Positions 1 through 7,034 of a DNA stretch of 15,704 nt are shown here, one piece after another; the first letter of the stretch is position 1; each line of letters opens with the position of its first letter. The translations under genes were made by a program, and so were the position numbers. Below the pieces are notes generated by a model. The model ran no database searches, had not been told where the DNA came from, and saw only the letters and a list, made by a program, of their open reading frames with translations. Source of the DNA: Cryomorphaceae bacterium. Lineage in GTDB: Bacteria; Bacteroidota; Bacteroidia; Flavobacteriales; Schleiferiaceae. The DNA is taken from the NCBI GenBank assembly GCA_013205365.1, contig JABMNC010000099.1, positions 1-15,704 on the forward strand, written 5' to 3'.

Positions 1-243
1 CTCTGCCCAGCGAAGGCCTAATGTCTCGGTTAGCGTGCTTTTGCCCGCCCCGGGATTCCCCGTGAGCCCTAATCGAAAGCTTCCTTGCGGCGGCGGTCCG
101 AGGCAATCAAAAAGCCCTGCGGCGCGTTCTATGTCCTCAGGCAAATGGCTTTCGACCAGGCTCAGCGCTCGCCCGATGAAGGCTCGGTCGCCCCGGCGAA
201 TTCCCTCTGCCCACTCGGGCGCCGTCCAAACTGGTCCGTTCAT
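1..243 (-). CDS. meaB: MeaB/ArgK-type G-protein chaperone of methylmalonyl-CoA mutase (N-terminal part)
   Basis: Only the first 81 codons are in the window; the gene continues past base 1. The reading frame gives MNGPVWTAPEWAEGIRRGD and then, at residues 62-70, the P-loop GNPGAGKST, preceded by a hydrophobic strand (FRLGLT). A short helical N-terminus before this P-loop is typical of the MeaB/ArgK family of SIMIBI GTPases. In studied members the protein binds methylmalonyl-CoA mutase, gates delivery of adenosylcobalamin and protects or reactivates the enzyme at the cost of GTP. Its ATG overlaps the stop codon of the mutase large-subunit gene as ATGA (240-243), so translation is probably coupled and the context strongly supports the partner assignment. 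An alternative reading as a generic arginine/ornithine transport ATPase (the old ArgK name) is unlikely next to the mutase. The Switch and base-recognition motifs lie outside the window and cannot be checked. Confidence 0.88.
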   Translation of the reverse strand, partial: MNGPVWTAPEWAEGIRRGDRAFIGRALSLVESHLPEDIERAAGLFDCLGPPPQGSFRLGLTGNPGAGKSTLTETLGLRWAE

Positions 244-2273
244 GAATTCGGCGTTTCGTTTGCGGCTGGGAGCTCCAGCGCCTTCTTGAGCAGGCTGGCC
301 GCAGATTCAAGCACCGGCGTTCCTGGGCCAAAAACCGCGGAAGCACCTGCTGCGAGCAGCGATTCGTAGTCTTGGCGAGGAATAACTCCTCCCACGACCA
401 CCTGAATGTCGCCGCGCCCGGCCTGCGCGAGGGCCTGCAGCAGCTGGGGAATCAGGGTCTTGTGACCCGCGGCAAGGGAACTCACGCCAACCCAATGCAC
501 GTCGTTTTCGATGGCTTGCTGCGCGACCTCTTCGGGAGTCTGAAAAAGCGGACCCAAATCAATATCAAAGCCCACGTCGGCAAAGCCGGTGGCAATAACC
601 TTTGCTCCTCGGTCGTGGCCGTCTTGACCCATTTTAGCCACAAGCAAGCGAGGACGGCGACCGTAGCGGGCCGCAAATTGGTCGGCAAGCGACCGCACCT
701 CGGCCAGTTTGCCGTCGGAACCGGATTCGCGTGCATAAACTCCGTGGACCATGTTGAGTCGAGCCTGGTAGCGGCCAAAGGCGCGCTCGAGAGCGTCAGA
801 AATCTCTCCTAAGGTAGCCCTAACCCGGGCTGCTTCTATGCTCAGCAGCAGCAGGTTGCCCTGGCTGGTGCGCGCAGCAGACTCTAAGGCTTCAAGGGCC
901 AGTGCGACCGCATTGGGGTCGCGGTCTGCCTTGAGGGCCTTTAGGCGCTCGATCTGGTTGGCCAGCACCGCCGTTTGGTCAACCTCGAGAATTTCGAGAT
1001 GGGTATCGTCGTCGGATTTAAAGGCATTCACGCCAACGAGCACGTCCTGCACCGAATCAAGGCGAGCCTGCTTGATGGCAGCGGCCTCTTCGATGCGGAG
1101 CTTGGGCAGCCCAGCCTCAATGGCCTTGGTCATTCCCCCGAGCTTTTCTACTTCTTGAAGAAGTTCCTCCACGCGTTCCATCAGTTCTGCGCAGCGTTTC
1201 TCAACGGCAATGCTGCCGCCAAGGGGATCTACAAATCGGGTGATTCCGCTGCGCTCTTGAATTCGAATCTGCGTTTCGCGTGCGATTCGCGCCGAGAAAT
1301 CCGTAGGCAAGGCAATGGCCTCGTCGAGCGCATTGGTATGAAGGGACTGGGTTCCGCCCAATGCTGCGGCCATGGCTTCAATGGCAGTGCGCGTCACGTT
1401 GTTGTAGGGCTGCTGCTCGGTCAGGCTCCAGCCCGAGGTCTGGCAGTGCGCCCTGAGGATTCGGCTCTTGGGATTTTTGGGATTAAAAGAGGCCACGATT
1501 CGGTCCCAGAGCGCCCGGGCGGCGCGGAGCTTGGCCACTTCGGTCACAAAGTCCATTCCAATGGCCCAGAAGAAGCTGAGTCGTGGAGCAAATTCGTCGA
1601 TGTCGAGGCCCGAAGAAATCCCGGTCCTCAAATACTCCATCCCGTCTGCCAGTGTGTAGGCGAGTTCGAGTTCGGCCGAGGCGCCAGCCTCGTGCATGTG
1701 GTATCCCGATATTGAAATGCTATTGAATTTAGGCATTCGCTCGCTCGTGAATCCGAGAATGTCGGCTATGATGCGCAGGCTTGGTGCGGGCGGGTAGATG
1801 TAGGTATTCCGCACCATAAATTCCTTGAGAATGTCGTTCTGAATGGTGCCCTGCAAGGAATCAAGGCTATGGCCTTGCTCTTGAGCGGCCACAATATAGA
1901 AGGCCAGAATGGGTAGCACGGCACCGTTCATGGTCATCGAAACCGACATTTTATCCAGCGGAATTCCCTCAAAGAGGCGCTTCATGTCTTCTACGCTGTC
2001 GATGGCCACGCCCGCCTTGCCTACGTCGCTCTGAACCCTCGGATGGTCGCTGTCGTAGCCGCGGTGGGTGGCCAAGTCAAAGGCTACACTCAGCCCTTTT
2101 TGCCCGGCTGCGAGGTTGCGGCGGTAGAAGGCGTTGCTCTCTTCGGCCGTGCTGAATCCAGCGTACTGCCTTATGGTCCAGGGCCGCTCGCGGTACATGG
2201 ACGCATGGGGCCCGCGCAAGAAGGGAGGCTCCCCAGGGAGCGAAAATTCGTGGGCTAGTCGCTTTAGTTCCAC
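240..2273 (-). CDS. mutB: Methylmalonyl-CoA mutase, large (catalytic, B12-binding) subunit
   Basis: Adenosylcobalamin-dependent enzyme interconverting (R)-methylmalonyl-CoA and succinyl-CoA, used in propionate metabolism. With the chosen start it is 677 residues. Residues about 1-520 form the substrate-binding TIM barrel: RPWTIRQYAGFST at 30-42 contains the Tyr (Y37) equivalent to the radical-guiding Tyr89 of the Propionibacterium enzyme, and SGYHMHEAG at 189-197 holds the conserved His. Residues about 541-677 form the B12 domain: DGHDRG at 551-556 has the cobalt-ligating His553, followed by GVSSLAAGH (596-604) and GGVIPRQD (628-635). I start it at a GTG (2273-2271) that overlaps the upstream TAA. 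The open frame extends to an ATG at 2459, but the extra 62 residues overlap the small-subunit gene and look like out-of-frame sequence. An in-frame ATG at 2324 is the other option. The ATGA overlap with meaB and the preceding small subunit indicate one transcript. Confidence 0.95.
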   Translation of the reverse strand: MELKRLAHEFSLPGEPPFLRGPHASMYRERPWTIRQYAGFSTAEESNAFYRRNLAAGQKGLSVAFDLATHRGYDSDHPRVQSDVGKAGVAIDSVEDMKRLFEGIPLDKMSVSMTMNGAVLPILAFYIVAAQEQGHSLDSLQGTIQNDILKEFMVRNTYIYPPAPSLRIIADILGFTSERMPKFNSISISGYHMHEAGASAELELAYTLADGMEYLRTGISSGLDIDEFAPRLSFFWAIGMDFVTEVAKLRAARALWDRIVASFNPKNPKSRILRAHCQTSGWSLTEQQPYNNVTRTAIEAMAAALGGTQSLHTNALDEAIALPTDFSARIARETQIRIQERSGITRFVDPLGGSIAVEKRCAELMERVEELLQEVEKLGGMTKAIEAGLPKLRIEEAAAIKQARLDSVQDVLVGVNAFKSDDDTHLEILEVDQTAVLANQIERLKALKADRDPNAVALALEALESAARTSQGNLLLLSIEAARVRATLGEISDALERAFGRYQARLNMVHGVYARESGSDGKLAEVRSLADQFAARYGRRPRLLVAKMGQDGHDRGAKVIATGFADVGFDIDLGPLFQTPEEVAQQAIENDVHWVGVSSLAAGHKTLIPQLLQALAQAGRGDIQVVVGGVIPRQDYESLLAAGASAVFGPGTPVLESAASLLKKALELPAANETPNS

Positions 2274-3229
2274 AGGTTCTCGTTGCGGTTGAGTAGTTCC
2301 ACGAGCCCGCCGCGACGGTTCCATTGGGCGGTTTGTTTGCGGGCAGCCTCGGCCAGTTCGGCCGTCCATTGCTCCAAGAGGTAGGAACCCCGAAGGGGAT
2401 AATCCTGCTGCAGAAGGCCCGATTCGTAGTAGAGCACAAGGCCCTGATGGCGTGCCCATCGAGCAGCCTGTGCGCTTTCATTGATCGGCGCAATGCACAG
2501 ATCACGGCAGCCGCCCAGTGCCAGGGCTTGCGCAGCCAGGGCCCGGTCTGCGAGGTCGGCAGCGTCGTCGCTGGGGCTTCCGTCTCCGGCAACACGCCCG
2601 ACGATCCAGAGCGGATTTTGGGTCCACATAAGGCGCGCAGCCTGGGCCATGGCGGCAGTTTCAAAATAATCCGCAGTGGCCTGAAGTACCAGGCCTACTG
2701 GGCGTCCGGGGGCGGGATTCATGGCCTCAAGGCTGGCTAGTCCCCAGGCCAACTGGGCAGCGGCGTCTGGGGCTGCAAAACAGGCGTTGCTCACAATGGC
2801 CCCCATCGCGGGCGGAAGACTTGCTTCAGCACGCCGCAACCGGTCAAGGTCGCTGGCCCAACTGCCGGTAAACCACTTGCCGCTGCGGGCTTTTTGCTCC
2901 AAAGGATCCGCGTTGTAGAGCCCTTGGCTGGCGGATTCGAGCTGAGCGGCTACCGAGTCCGGATCGAGGTCGCCCACCAAATGCAGGGGGGCTATGCTGC
3001 TGTCGATTCCGCGCACGAGCAAGGCCACGTCCGCGCTTTGGTGCACCCAGAACAGCACACTATTGGCGCCGTCCATGAGGGCTGCTAATGCGGATTCATT
3101 GGCTTTTTTAGGGTCGGAACCGTCTACTTCCACCGTCACCATTCGATCGGCGGGGGCTGCGGGTCCAAAGTCCGGCAAATGCTCGGTTGGTGAGGTCGGA
3201 ACCCCTAATTCCGGCAGTTCAGGCATCAT
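2264..3229 (-). CDS. mutA: Methylmalonyl-CoA mutase, small subunit (short form)
   Basis: Predicted non-catalytic partner of the large subunit, 321 residues. The recognisable part is a degenerate mutase barrel. The clearest matches are at the C-terminal end, where YYESGLLQQDYPLRGSYLLE (267-286) and the following WTAELAEAARKQ correspond to the DPLGGSYxxE...TxELaexA stretch of mutases, ending with a GG-containing helix. There is no DxHxxG cobalamin motif and no C-terminal B12 domain, as expected for small subunits. From memory, small subunits are usually about 450-640 residues, so this one has lost much of the N-terminal region and barrel; the first 30 residues are Pro-rich and of low complexity. 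The start is ATG 3229-3227, which forms an ATGA overlap with the divIC stop; the next codon is also ATG and could serve. Its stop overlaps the GTG start of the large subunit by 10 bases. Function rests partly on context. Confidence 0.82.
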   Translation of the reverse strand: MMPELPELGVPTSPTEHLPDFGPAAPADRMVTVEVDGSDPKKANESALAALMDGANSVLFWVHQSADVALLVRGIDSSIAPLHLVGDLDPDSVAAQLESASQGLYNADPLEQKARSGKWFTGSWASDLDRLRRAEASLPPAMGAIVSNACFAAPDAAAQLAWGLASLEAMNPAPGRPVGLVLQATADYFETAAMAQAARLMWTQNPLWIVGRVAGDGSPSDDAADLADRALAAQALALGGCRDLCIAPINESAQAARWARHQGLVLYYESGLLQQDYPLRGSYLLEQWTAELAEAARKQTAQWNRRGGLVELLNRNENLWN

Positions 3230-3537
3230 AAGGTGTCCGAATCGTCTGGATCCTGGGGTTCCACCAGCAGAACTTCTTCGCCAGGCCGGTGCATCCAGTA
3301 GGTTTCTCGGGCAAATTTCTCGAGTTGCTTGGGGTCAGACTCGAGTTCGTTTAGGCGCTTTTGGGTTTTTTCGAGTTCAGTGCGGTAGTAGCGCAGGCCG
3401 TCTTCGAGTGCGCGGACTTCTTGACGGAGTTCGTACTGAATAAACAGGTTGTTGGAGTCCAAAAAAAGCATCCAAACCGAGAAAAGCAATGCGGTTAGAA
3501 CGTACTTATTGCGAATTAGGGCAAACAAACGGCTCAT
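3226..3537 (-). CDS. DivIC/FtsB-like septum formation initiator protein
   Basis: Small bitopic membrane protein of 103 residues. The layout is characteristic of the family: a short basic cytoplasmic N-terminus (MSRLFALIRNKY), one transmembrane helix at about 10-28, a charged coiled coil at about 33-67, and a conserved block DPKQLEKFARETYWM (68-82) with the following MHRPGEEVLLVE. The acidic tail ends in DDSDTL. FtsB/DivIC proteins bridge FtsL and FtsQ/DivIB in the divisome, with the coiled coil in the periplasm. I chose the ATG at 3537 because it makes an ATGA overlap with the end of the ABC exporter gene; an upstream ATG at 3564 would add nine residues inside that gene. The stop overlaps the mutase small-subunit start (3226-3229). 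I recall the same divIC-mutA order from other flavobacteria, so the linkage is probably old and not functional in an obvious way. Confidence 0.85.
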   Translation of the reverse strand: MSRLFALIRNKYVLTALLFSVWMLFLDSNNLFIQYELRQEVRALEDGLRYYRTELEKTQKRLNELESDPKQLEKFARETYWMHRPGEEVLLVEPQDPDDSDTL

Positions 3538-5375
3538 TCTTGCGAAGTTAGGTTGCCATTCCACTGCTTGGTGACGTAGGCGCGGTACCGTCCCTTGCTT
3601 CGTGCCATGAGTTCTTCGTGGCTTCCTACCTCAGCAATTTGGCCTTCGTGCAAAAAGGCGATGAGGTCTGCGTGCCGCACCGTACTCAGGCGGTGGGCGA
3701 TTACCAGCGAAGTACGTCCATGCATGAGCTTTTCGAGTGCTCCCTGCACCAATGCTTCGCTCTCGGGGTCCAGCGAGGAGGTGGCTTCGTCGAGCACTAG
3801 CAGCTTGGGATTGCGGAGCATGGCCCTGGCGATGGCAATTCGTTGGCGCTGCCCGCCGCTGAGCTGCACGCCGCGCTCGCCCACTTGGGTGTTCCAGCCC
3901 TCAGGGAATCGCTCGATGAATTCCCAGGCATTGGCGTCTTCTGCGGAGCGCCGAACCTCGTCGTCGCTTGCCTCGGGCCGTCCGTAGCGAATGTTGTCTA
4001 GGATGCTTCGGCCAAATAAGGCTACATCCTGCGGAACCCAGGCCATGCGGCCCCTAAGTTCCTGAAGCGGCCAATCCCGAGCATCTTGGCCGCGTATCAA
4101 AAGCTGGCCTTGCTGGGGATCGTGAAAGCGGTACAGCAGCTGAACCACCGTAGACTTACCTGCACCGCTGGCGCCCACTAAGGCACACTGCTGGCCTTCT
4201 TGAACCACTAAGTTCAGTCCCTGGAGCACGGGTACGTCGGGCCGAGTGGGGTAGGCGAAGTGCAGACCCCTAAACTCTAGAGCTGGCAAAAGATCCTTGC
4301 GACCAGCCTCGGGTTCAGGAATGCTGCGCAGGGCCGTTTGGGCCGCACTCTGGTCTTCTGGACCGCCCTGCTCTGGCGCTTCGTCGAGCATTGCCATGAT
4401 GGCTTCGGTGGCTCCCATGGCACGCTGAAGCCGGCTGTACACGTCGGCGAGTCCGCCCACGGAACCTCCAATGAAGCCGGAGTAGATGACAAAACTAAAG
4501 AGCTGCCCCGAGGCCATTTCTCCCGTTGCGATGAGGCTTGCGCCCTTCCAAACCACGGCTACGAGCGAACCAAAAAGTCCTAAAATAATGAAGCTACTGA
4601 ATCCGCCGCGAAGGATTCCACCGCGAATTCCCAGTTCGGCAACCCGATCGAGTGCAGCACGGTAGCGGGTTTTTTCAAAGTGCTCTTGGGTGTAGGCTTT
4701 GACCGTTGCGGCCGCACTAAGGGTTTCGTCGACAATGGTATTGGACTCCGCCGAGGCTGTTTGCACTTCTTTGGCGTACTTGCGAATCCGCCCGCCAAAA
4801 AACACGGCCAAAAGCACTACCAAGGGAAGAACCAGCAGCATAAATCCCGTGAGCGACGGGGACTGGTAGACCAGCAGGGCGATTCCGCCCACGATAATAA
4901 CAATTTGCCTAATGAACTCTGCGAGGGTACTGGTGAAGGTCTCCTGGAGTACGCCGATGTCGCTCTGAAGGCGGCTGGTGAGTTCGCCGATGCGCTTCTC
5001 GTGAAAGAAGGGCAGGGGCAGGCTGACCAGGTGGCTGTACATGGCCGACCGAAGCGAGGCTAGGGACCGCTGCGCCACGCGTTCAAAGAAGAAAATTCGC
5101 CCGAAGCTAAAGATGCTTTGAGCAAGCAAGATGCCTCCTAAGGTCATGGCGATGCCGTCAATGTCAGAAGGTTTGGTCTGCGCCGCATCCACGAGCTCTC
5201 CGAGGTACTTAGGGAAGGCAAGGTTGCTGCCTGAAGACAGCAGGAGCATGAGGAGTCCGATTAAAAATTCCGTTCGGTAGGGTTTGACGTGCACGTACAT
5301 GCGCGCCATCTGCTTGAGAGCCGCCCAGCTTATGGGTTTTTTGGGCGTTTTATTGCCGAATTGGGCTTTAGCCAT
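3534..5375 (-). CDS. MsbA-like ABC exporter, fused permease and ATPase
   Basis: A 613-residue half-transporter that should work as a homodimer in the inner membrane. Residues about 35-330 are the six-helix exporter domain, with hydrophobic spans near 36-52, 75-95, 155-195, 262-282 and 290-310. The nucleotide-binding domain is complete: Walker A GASGAGKST (401-409), Q-loop WVPQD (446-450), signature LSGGQ (505-509), Walker B LLVLDE (525-530), D-loop SSLD (533-536) and switch His561 in IAHRLSTV. The extended N-terminus (KKPISWAALKQMARMYVHVKPY) and the FPKYLGELVD segment resemble the lipid/multidrug exporter subgroup common in Bacteroidota. The substrate cannot be told from sequence; lipid A or another lipid (as for MsbA) and drugs are both possible. 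It starts 9 bases after the oxygenase stop and ends in an ATGA overlap with the DivIC-like gene. Confidence 0.93.
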   Translation of the reverse strand: MAKAQFGNKTPKKPISWAALKQMARMYVHVKPYRTEFLIGLLMLLLSSGSNLAFPKYLGELVDAAQTKPSDIDGIAMTLGGILLAQSIFSFGRIFFFERVAQRSLASLRSAMYSHLVSLPLPFFHEKRIGELTSRLQSDIGVLQETFTSTLAEFIRQIVIIVGGIALLVYQSPSLTGFMLLVLPLVVLLAVFFGGRIRKYAKEVQTASAESNTIVDETLSAAATVKAYTQEHFEKTRYRAALDRVAELGIRGGILRGGFSSFIILGLFGSLVAVVWKGASLIATGEMASGQLFSFVIYSGFIGGSVGGLADVYSRLQRAMGATEAIMAMLDEAPEQGGPEDQSAAQTALRSIPEPEAGRKDLLPALEFRGLHFAYPTRPDVPVLQGLNLVVQEGQQCALVGASGAGKSTVVQLLYRFHDPQQGQLLIRGQDARDWPLQELRGRMAWVPQDVALFGRSILDNIRYGRPEASDDEVRRSAEDANAWEFIERFPEGWNTQVGERGVQLSGGQRQRIAIARAMLRNPKLLVLDEATSSLDPESEALVQGALEKLMHGRTSLVIAHRLSTVRHADLIAFLHEGQIAEVGSHEELMARSKGRYRAYVTKQWNGNLTSQE

Positions 5376-5384
5376 TCCGCCCTC

Positions 5385-6188
5385 TTAGCGGTTTTTGTCT
5401 TGAAAGTCGAGGCTTGTCACACCCAAGGCCTTTAGCACGCGTTTCGCGCGGATTTTAGCCCATTCTTTCATGGCTGTTGCGCTGCGTCGGACCAGGCCGT
5501 CGTCGGGTCGGGCAATAAATCGGGAGTCGCTGTACTTGAATCCGTCGCTTACTTCGGTAAAGTAGTAGGCATAAAAACTCTTGCGGGACTCGCCCTCGGG
5601 AACGTCGATGGCCTTGTAGCCATGGGGACTGGTCTCGTCGGTTAAGAACAGGATGGCCCGGTTGTGCAGGGGAGCCACGCGGCTCAGAACCTTGGTCATT
5701 TTGGCGTCCCAGAGCTCAAGGTGTCCGCCCCAGGCCTCATCCCAATGGCGGTTGAGGTAAATCAAAAGGTTAATGCGGCGCCAGAGCTTCTGTTTGGGGT
5801 CAAAGTTGACGTCGATGTGCACGTCTACAAAGCTTCCTTGCCCGCCTTGGTGAAGGCCAGATCCCAGCGCGTCGTCAGGGCACTGTAAATTTTCAATTCC
5901 AGTAAGGCTGCTCATCCATTGCGTGAACTCATTCGAGCGGATCGCGTTGCGGACTTCGATAAAAACCGGATCCCATCGCTCAAAGTGGTAGTCTTCGACC
6001 TTGTTTTCGTTCAAGGATTTGCGCTTGACCTTCAGAGAATCCACCGAAGGGAAGTGCTCGTGCAGTTTGTTGGCTACTTCGTCCAAAAGGAATCCGTCGA
6101 GCACTACGTGCTTGGGCTCGCCTGTGGCGAACTGCGCAGTGAGTTCCGGCAGGCGTTGGAGTATGGCGGGATTGATAATGGTATTCAT
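5385..6188 (-). CDS. 2-oxoglutarate/Fe(II)-dependent oxygenase (prolyl-4-hydroxylase-like)
   Basis: A 267-residue protein with the full metal and cosubstrate set of the 2OG-Fe(II) superfamily: the HxD pair is H124 and D126 in DVHIDVNFD, the distal ligand is H189 in TSPHGY, and R202 in ESRKSFYAYYF is the expected 2OG-carboxylate anchor. The RRINLLIYLN strand (137-146) and WGGHLELWD (153-161) are also typical of prolyl-4-hydroxylase-like members. It presumably hydroxylates a protein or small molecule using O2 and 2-oxoglutarate; the substrate is not evident. I start it at ATG 6188, which overlaps the dehydrogenase stop as ATGA (6185-6188). The frame stays open to an ATG at 6338, but those 50 extra residues lie inside the upstream gene and show no family features. 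No signal peptide is visible, so it is likely cytoplasmic. The C-terminal tail after about residue 238 is basic. Confidence 0.88.
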   Translation of the reverse strand: MNTIINPAILQRLPELTAQFATGEPKHVVLDGFLLDEVANKLHEHFPSVDSLKVKRKSLNENKVEDYHFERWDPVFIEVRNAIRSNEFTQWMSSLTGIENLQCPDDALGSGLHQGGQGSFVDVHIDVNFDPKQKLWRRINLLIYLNRHWDEAWGGHLELWDAKMTKVLSRVAPLHNRAILFLTDETSPHGYKAIDVPEGESRKSFYAYYFTEVSDGFKYSDSRFIARPDDGLVRRSATAMKEWAKIRAKRVLKALGVTSLDFQDKNR

Positions 6189-6937
6189 AGTTTGCGTCGC
6201 AAAAGCAGGTAAAACAAGCTGGGCCAAAGGTCGTGCAAAACAAGGGCCAACCGGGTGCTTGGGCTGGCTAAAATGTGAGAAAATTGGGGACTTCGAGTGG
6301 CTGCTTCTATTTTGGCCGCAGTGCGCTCTACGCTCCATCCTCCGTGCTCTTTGGCCTGATTACCAAGGGGCAAGCCATCCTTGCCGATGCTGTGGCGCAT
6401 GATGTCAGTTTGCACCACTCCGGGCATAATAAGTTGAATTCGGTGCGGACCGTCCCGCCACTCTTGGTTCAAGGACTCCGCCCAGAGGGCAAGGGCAGCC
6501 TTGCTCGCGCTGTAGGTGGCTAAATTTTTTTGCCCGAATCGGGCGGCAATGCTCGACATCACCACGGCATGAATGGGCCGGCCATTGGCTTTTTGCATAA
6601 GCAGGCGGCTTAGGTCTACAACAGCCCAGTAGTTCAGAGCAAATATTCGCTCGGAGTCTATGGTTTTGCTGTCTTCTACGCTGGCCCAGTGTCCGATTCC
6701 TGCATTGAGAACCACCAAGTCAGGCCATTTGCCGTCATGAAGTACTTGGTCGATCGCGCGCTGGCGCTCGGTAGCAATGCTGAGGTCAGCCTGTATCCAT
6801 TGGTCTGCAGCTTCGGGCTTGTCGGGGCGTCTCGAGCTGCCAACGGTCTGCCAGCCGAGCCTGCGGTAGTGGGTTATTAATCCCAATCCAATGCCTTCAG
6901 AGGCGCCGGTAACCCAAATTCGAGATGCACTCGTCAT
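6185..6937 (-). CDS. Short-chain dehydrogenase/reductase (SDR family)
   Basis: A 250-residue classical SDR. The cofactor motif TGASEGIG is at 10-17, NAG at 78-80, the structural Asn at 102, and the catalytic Ser129, Tyr142 and Lys146 (YSASK). SSRRP at 34-38 places an Arg pair after the second strand, which suggests a preference for NADP(H). After MPGVVQTDIM (171-180) the protein ends with a hydrophobic, basic tail (LALVLHDLWPSLFYLLLRRKL region, 230-250) that could attach it to the membrane, as in SDRs that act on lipids. That is inference; the substrate is unknown. It is the first gene of the minus-strand cluster and its stop overlaps the oxygenase start, so the two may act in one pathway. 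An exact TAnnTTTG-like element lies only 5 bases before its ATG. Confidence 0.9.
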   Translation of the reverse strand: MTSASRIWVTGASEGIGLGLITHYRRLGWQTVGSSRRPDKPEAADQWIQADLSIATERQRAIDQVLHDGKWPDLVVLNAGIGHWASVEDSKTIDSERIFALNYWAVVDLSRLLMQKANGRPIHAVVMSSIAARFGQKNLATYSASKAALALWAESLNQEWRDGPHRIQLIMPGVVQTDIMRHSIGKDGLPLGNQAKEHGGWSVERTAAKIEAATRSPQFSHILASPSTRLALVLHDLWPSLFYLLLRRKL

Positions 6938-6942
6938 AATTT

Positions 6943-6950
6943 CAAAGATA
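6943..6950 (-). promoter_or_regulatory. Candidate -7 promoter element for the SDR-to-meaB cluster
   Basis: Read on the minus strand, the sequence is TATCTTTG, an exact match to the Bacteroidota -7 consensus TAnnTTTG. It ends 5 bases before the SDR ATG (6937), so transcription would begin at or next to the start codon and the mRNA would be leaderless or nearly so. The -33 region is weak: a run of T (ATTTTC) lies 17-20 bases upstream and there is no proper TTG. The motif is short, so a chance match is possible. Confidence 0.35.
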
Positions 6951-6956
6951 CAGCCC

Positions 6957-6985
6957 TTGCAGATTGAAAATCCTTACTATATTTG
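6957..6985 (+). promoter_or_regulatory. Bacteroidota-type promoter of rpmH
   Basis: TTG at 6957-6959, an 18-base spacer, then TATATTTG at 6978-6985, an exact fit to the -33/-7 pattern (TTG and TAnnTTTG) used by the primary sigma factor in this phylum. It would start a transcript near 6990 with a 5' leader of roughly 45 bases before the rpmH ATG at 7035. It is divergent from, and only 27 bases away from, the candidate -7 element of the SDR gene. Ribosomal protein genes are normally strongly expressed, which fits a consensus promoter. Confidence 0.6.
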
Positions 6986-7034
6986 CACCCCGAATGCCCG
7001 GCTCAGGCCGTTGATCGACAAAAAACACGATACG

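Noticed and set aside
975..1715. Long plus-strand open frame (246 codons) opposite the mutase large-subunit gene, with others at 372-812 and 838-1158.
   Set aside because: The translations show no domain or compositional sign of a real protein, and the minus strand there encodes a highly conserved enzyme. Such antisense frames are expected in GC-rich coding DNA.
2274..2459. N-terminal extension of the mutase large subunit to ATG 2459 (or 2324).
   Set aside because: The extra residues are Gly/Pro/Arg-rich, unlike any mutase N-terminus, and lie wholly inside the small-subunit gene. The overlapping GTG fits the packing seen at the other junctions.
6999..7010. Small hairpin CGGC-TCAG-GCCG in the rpmH leader, considered as a regulatory RNA element.
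   Set aside because: A 4-bp stem is too short to be meaningful, and no larger fold or known L34 leader motif is apparent.
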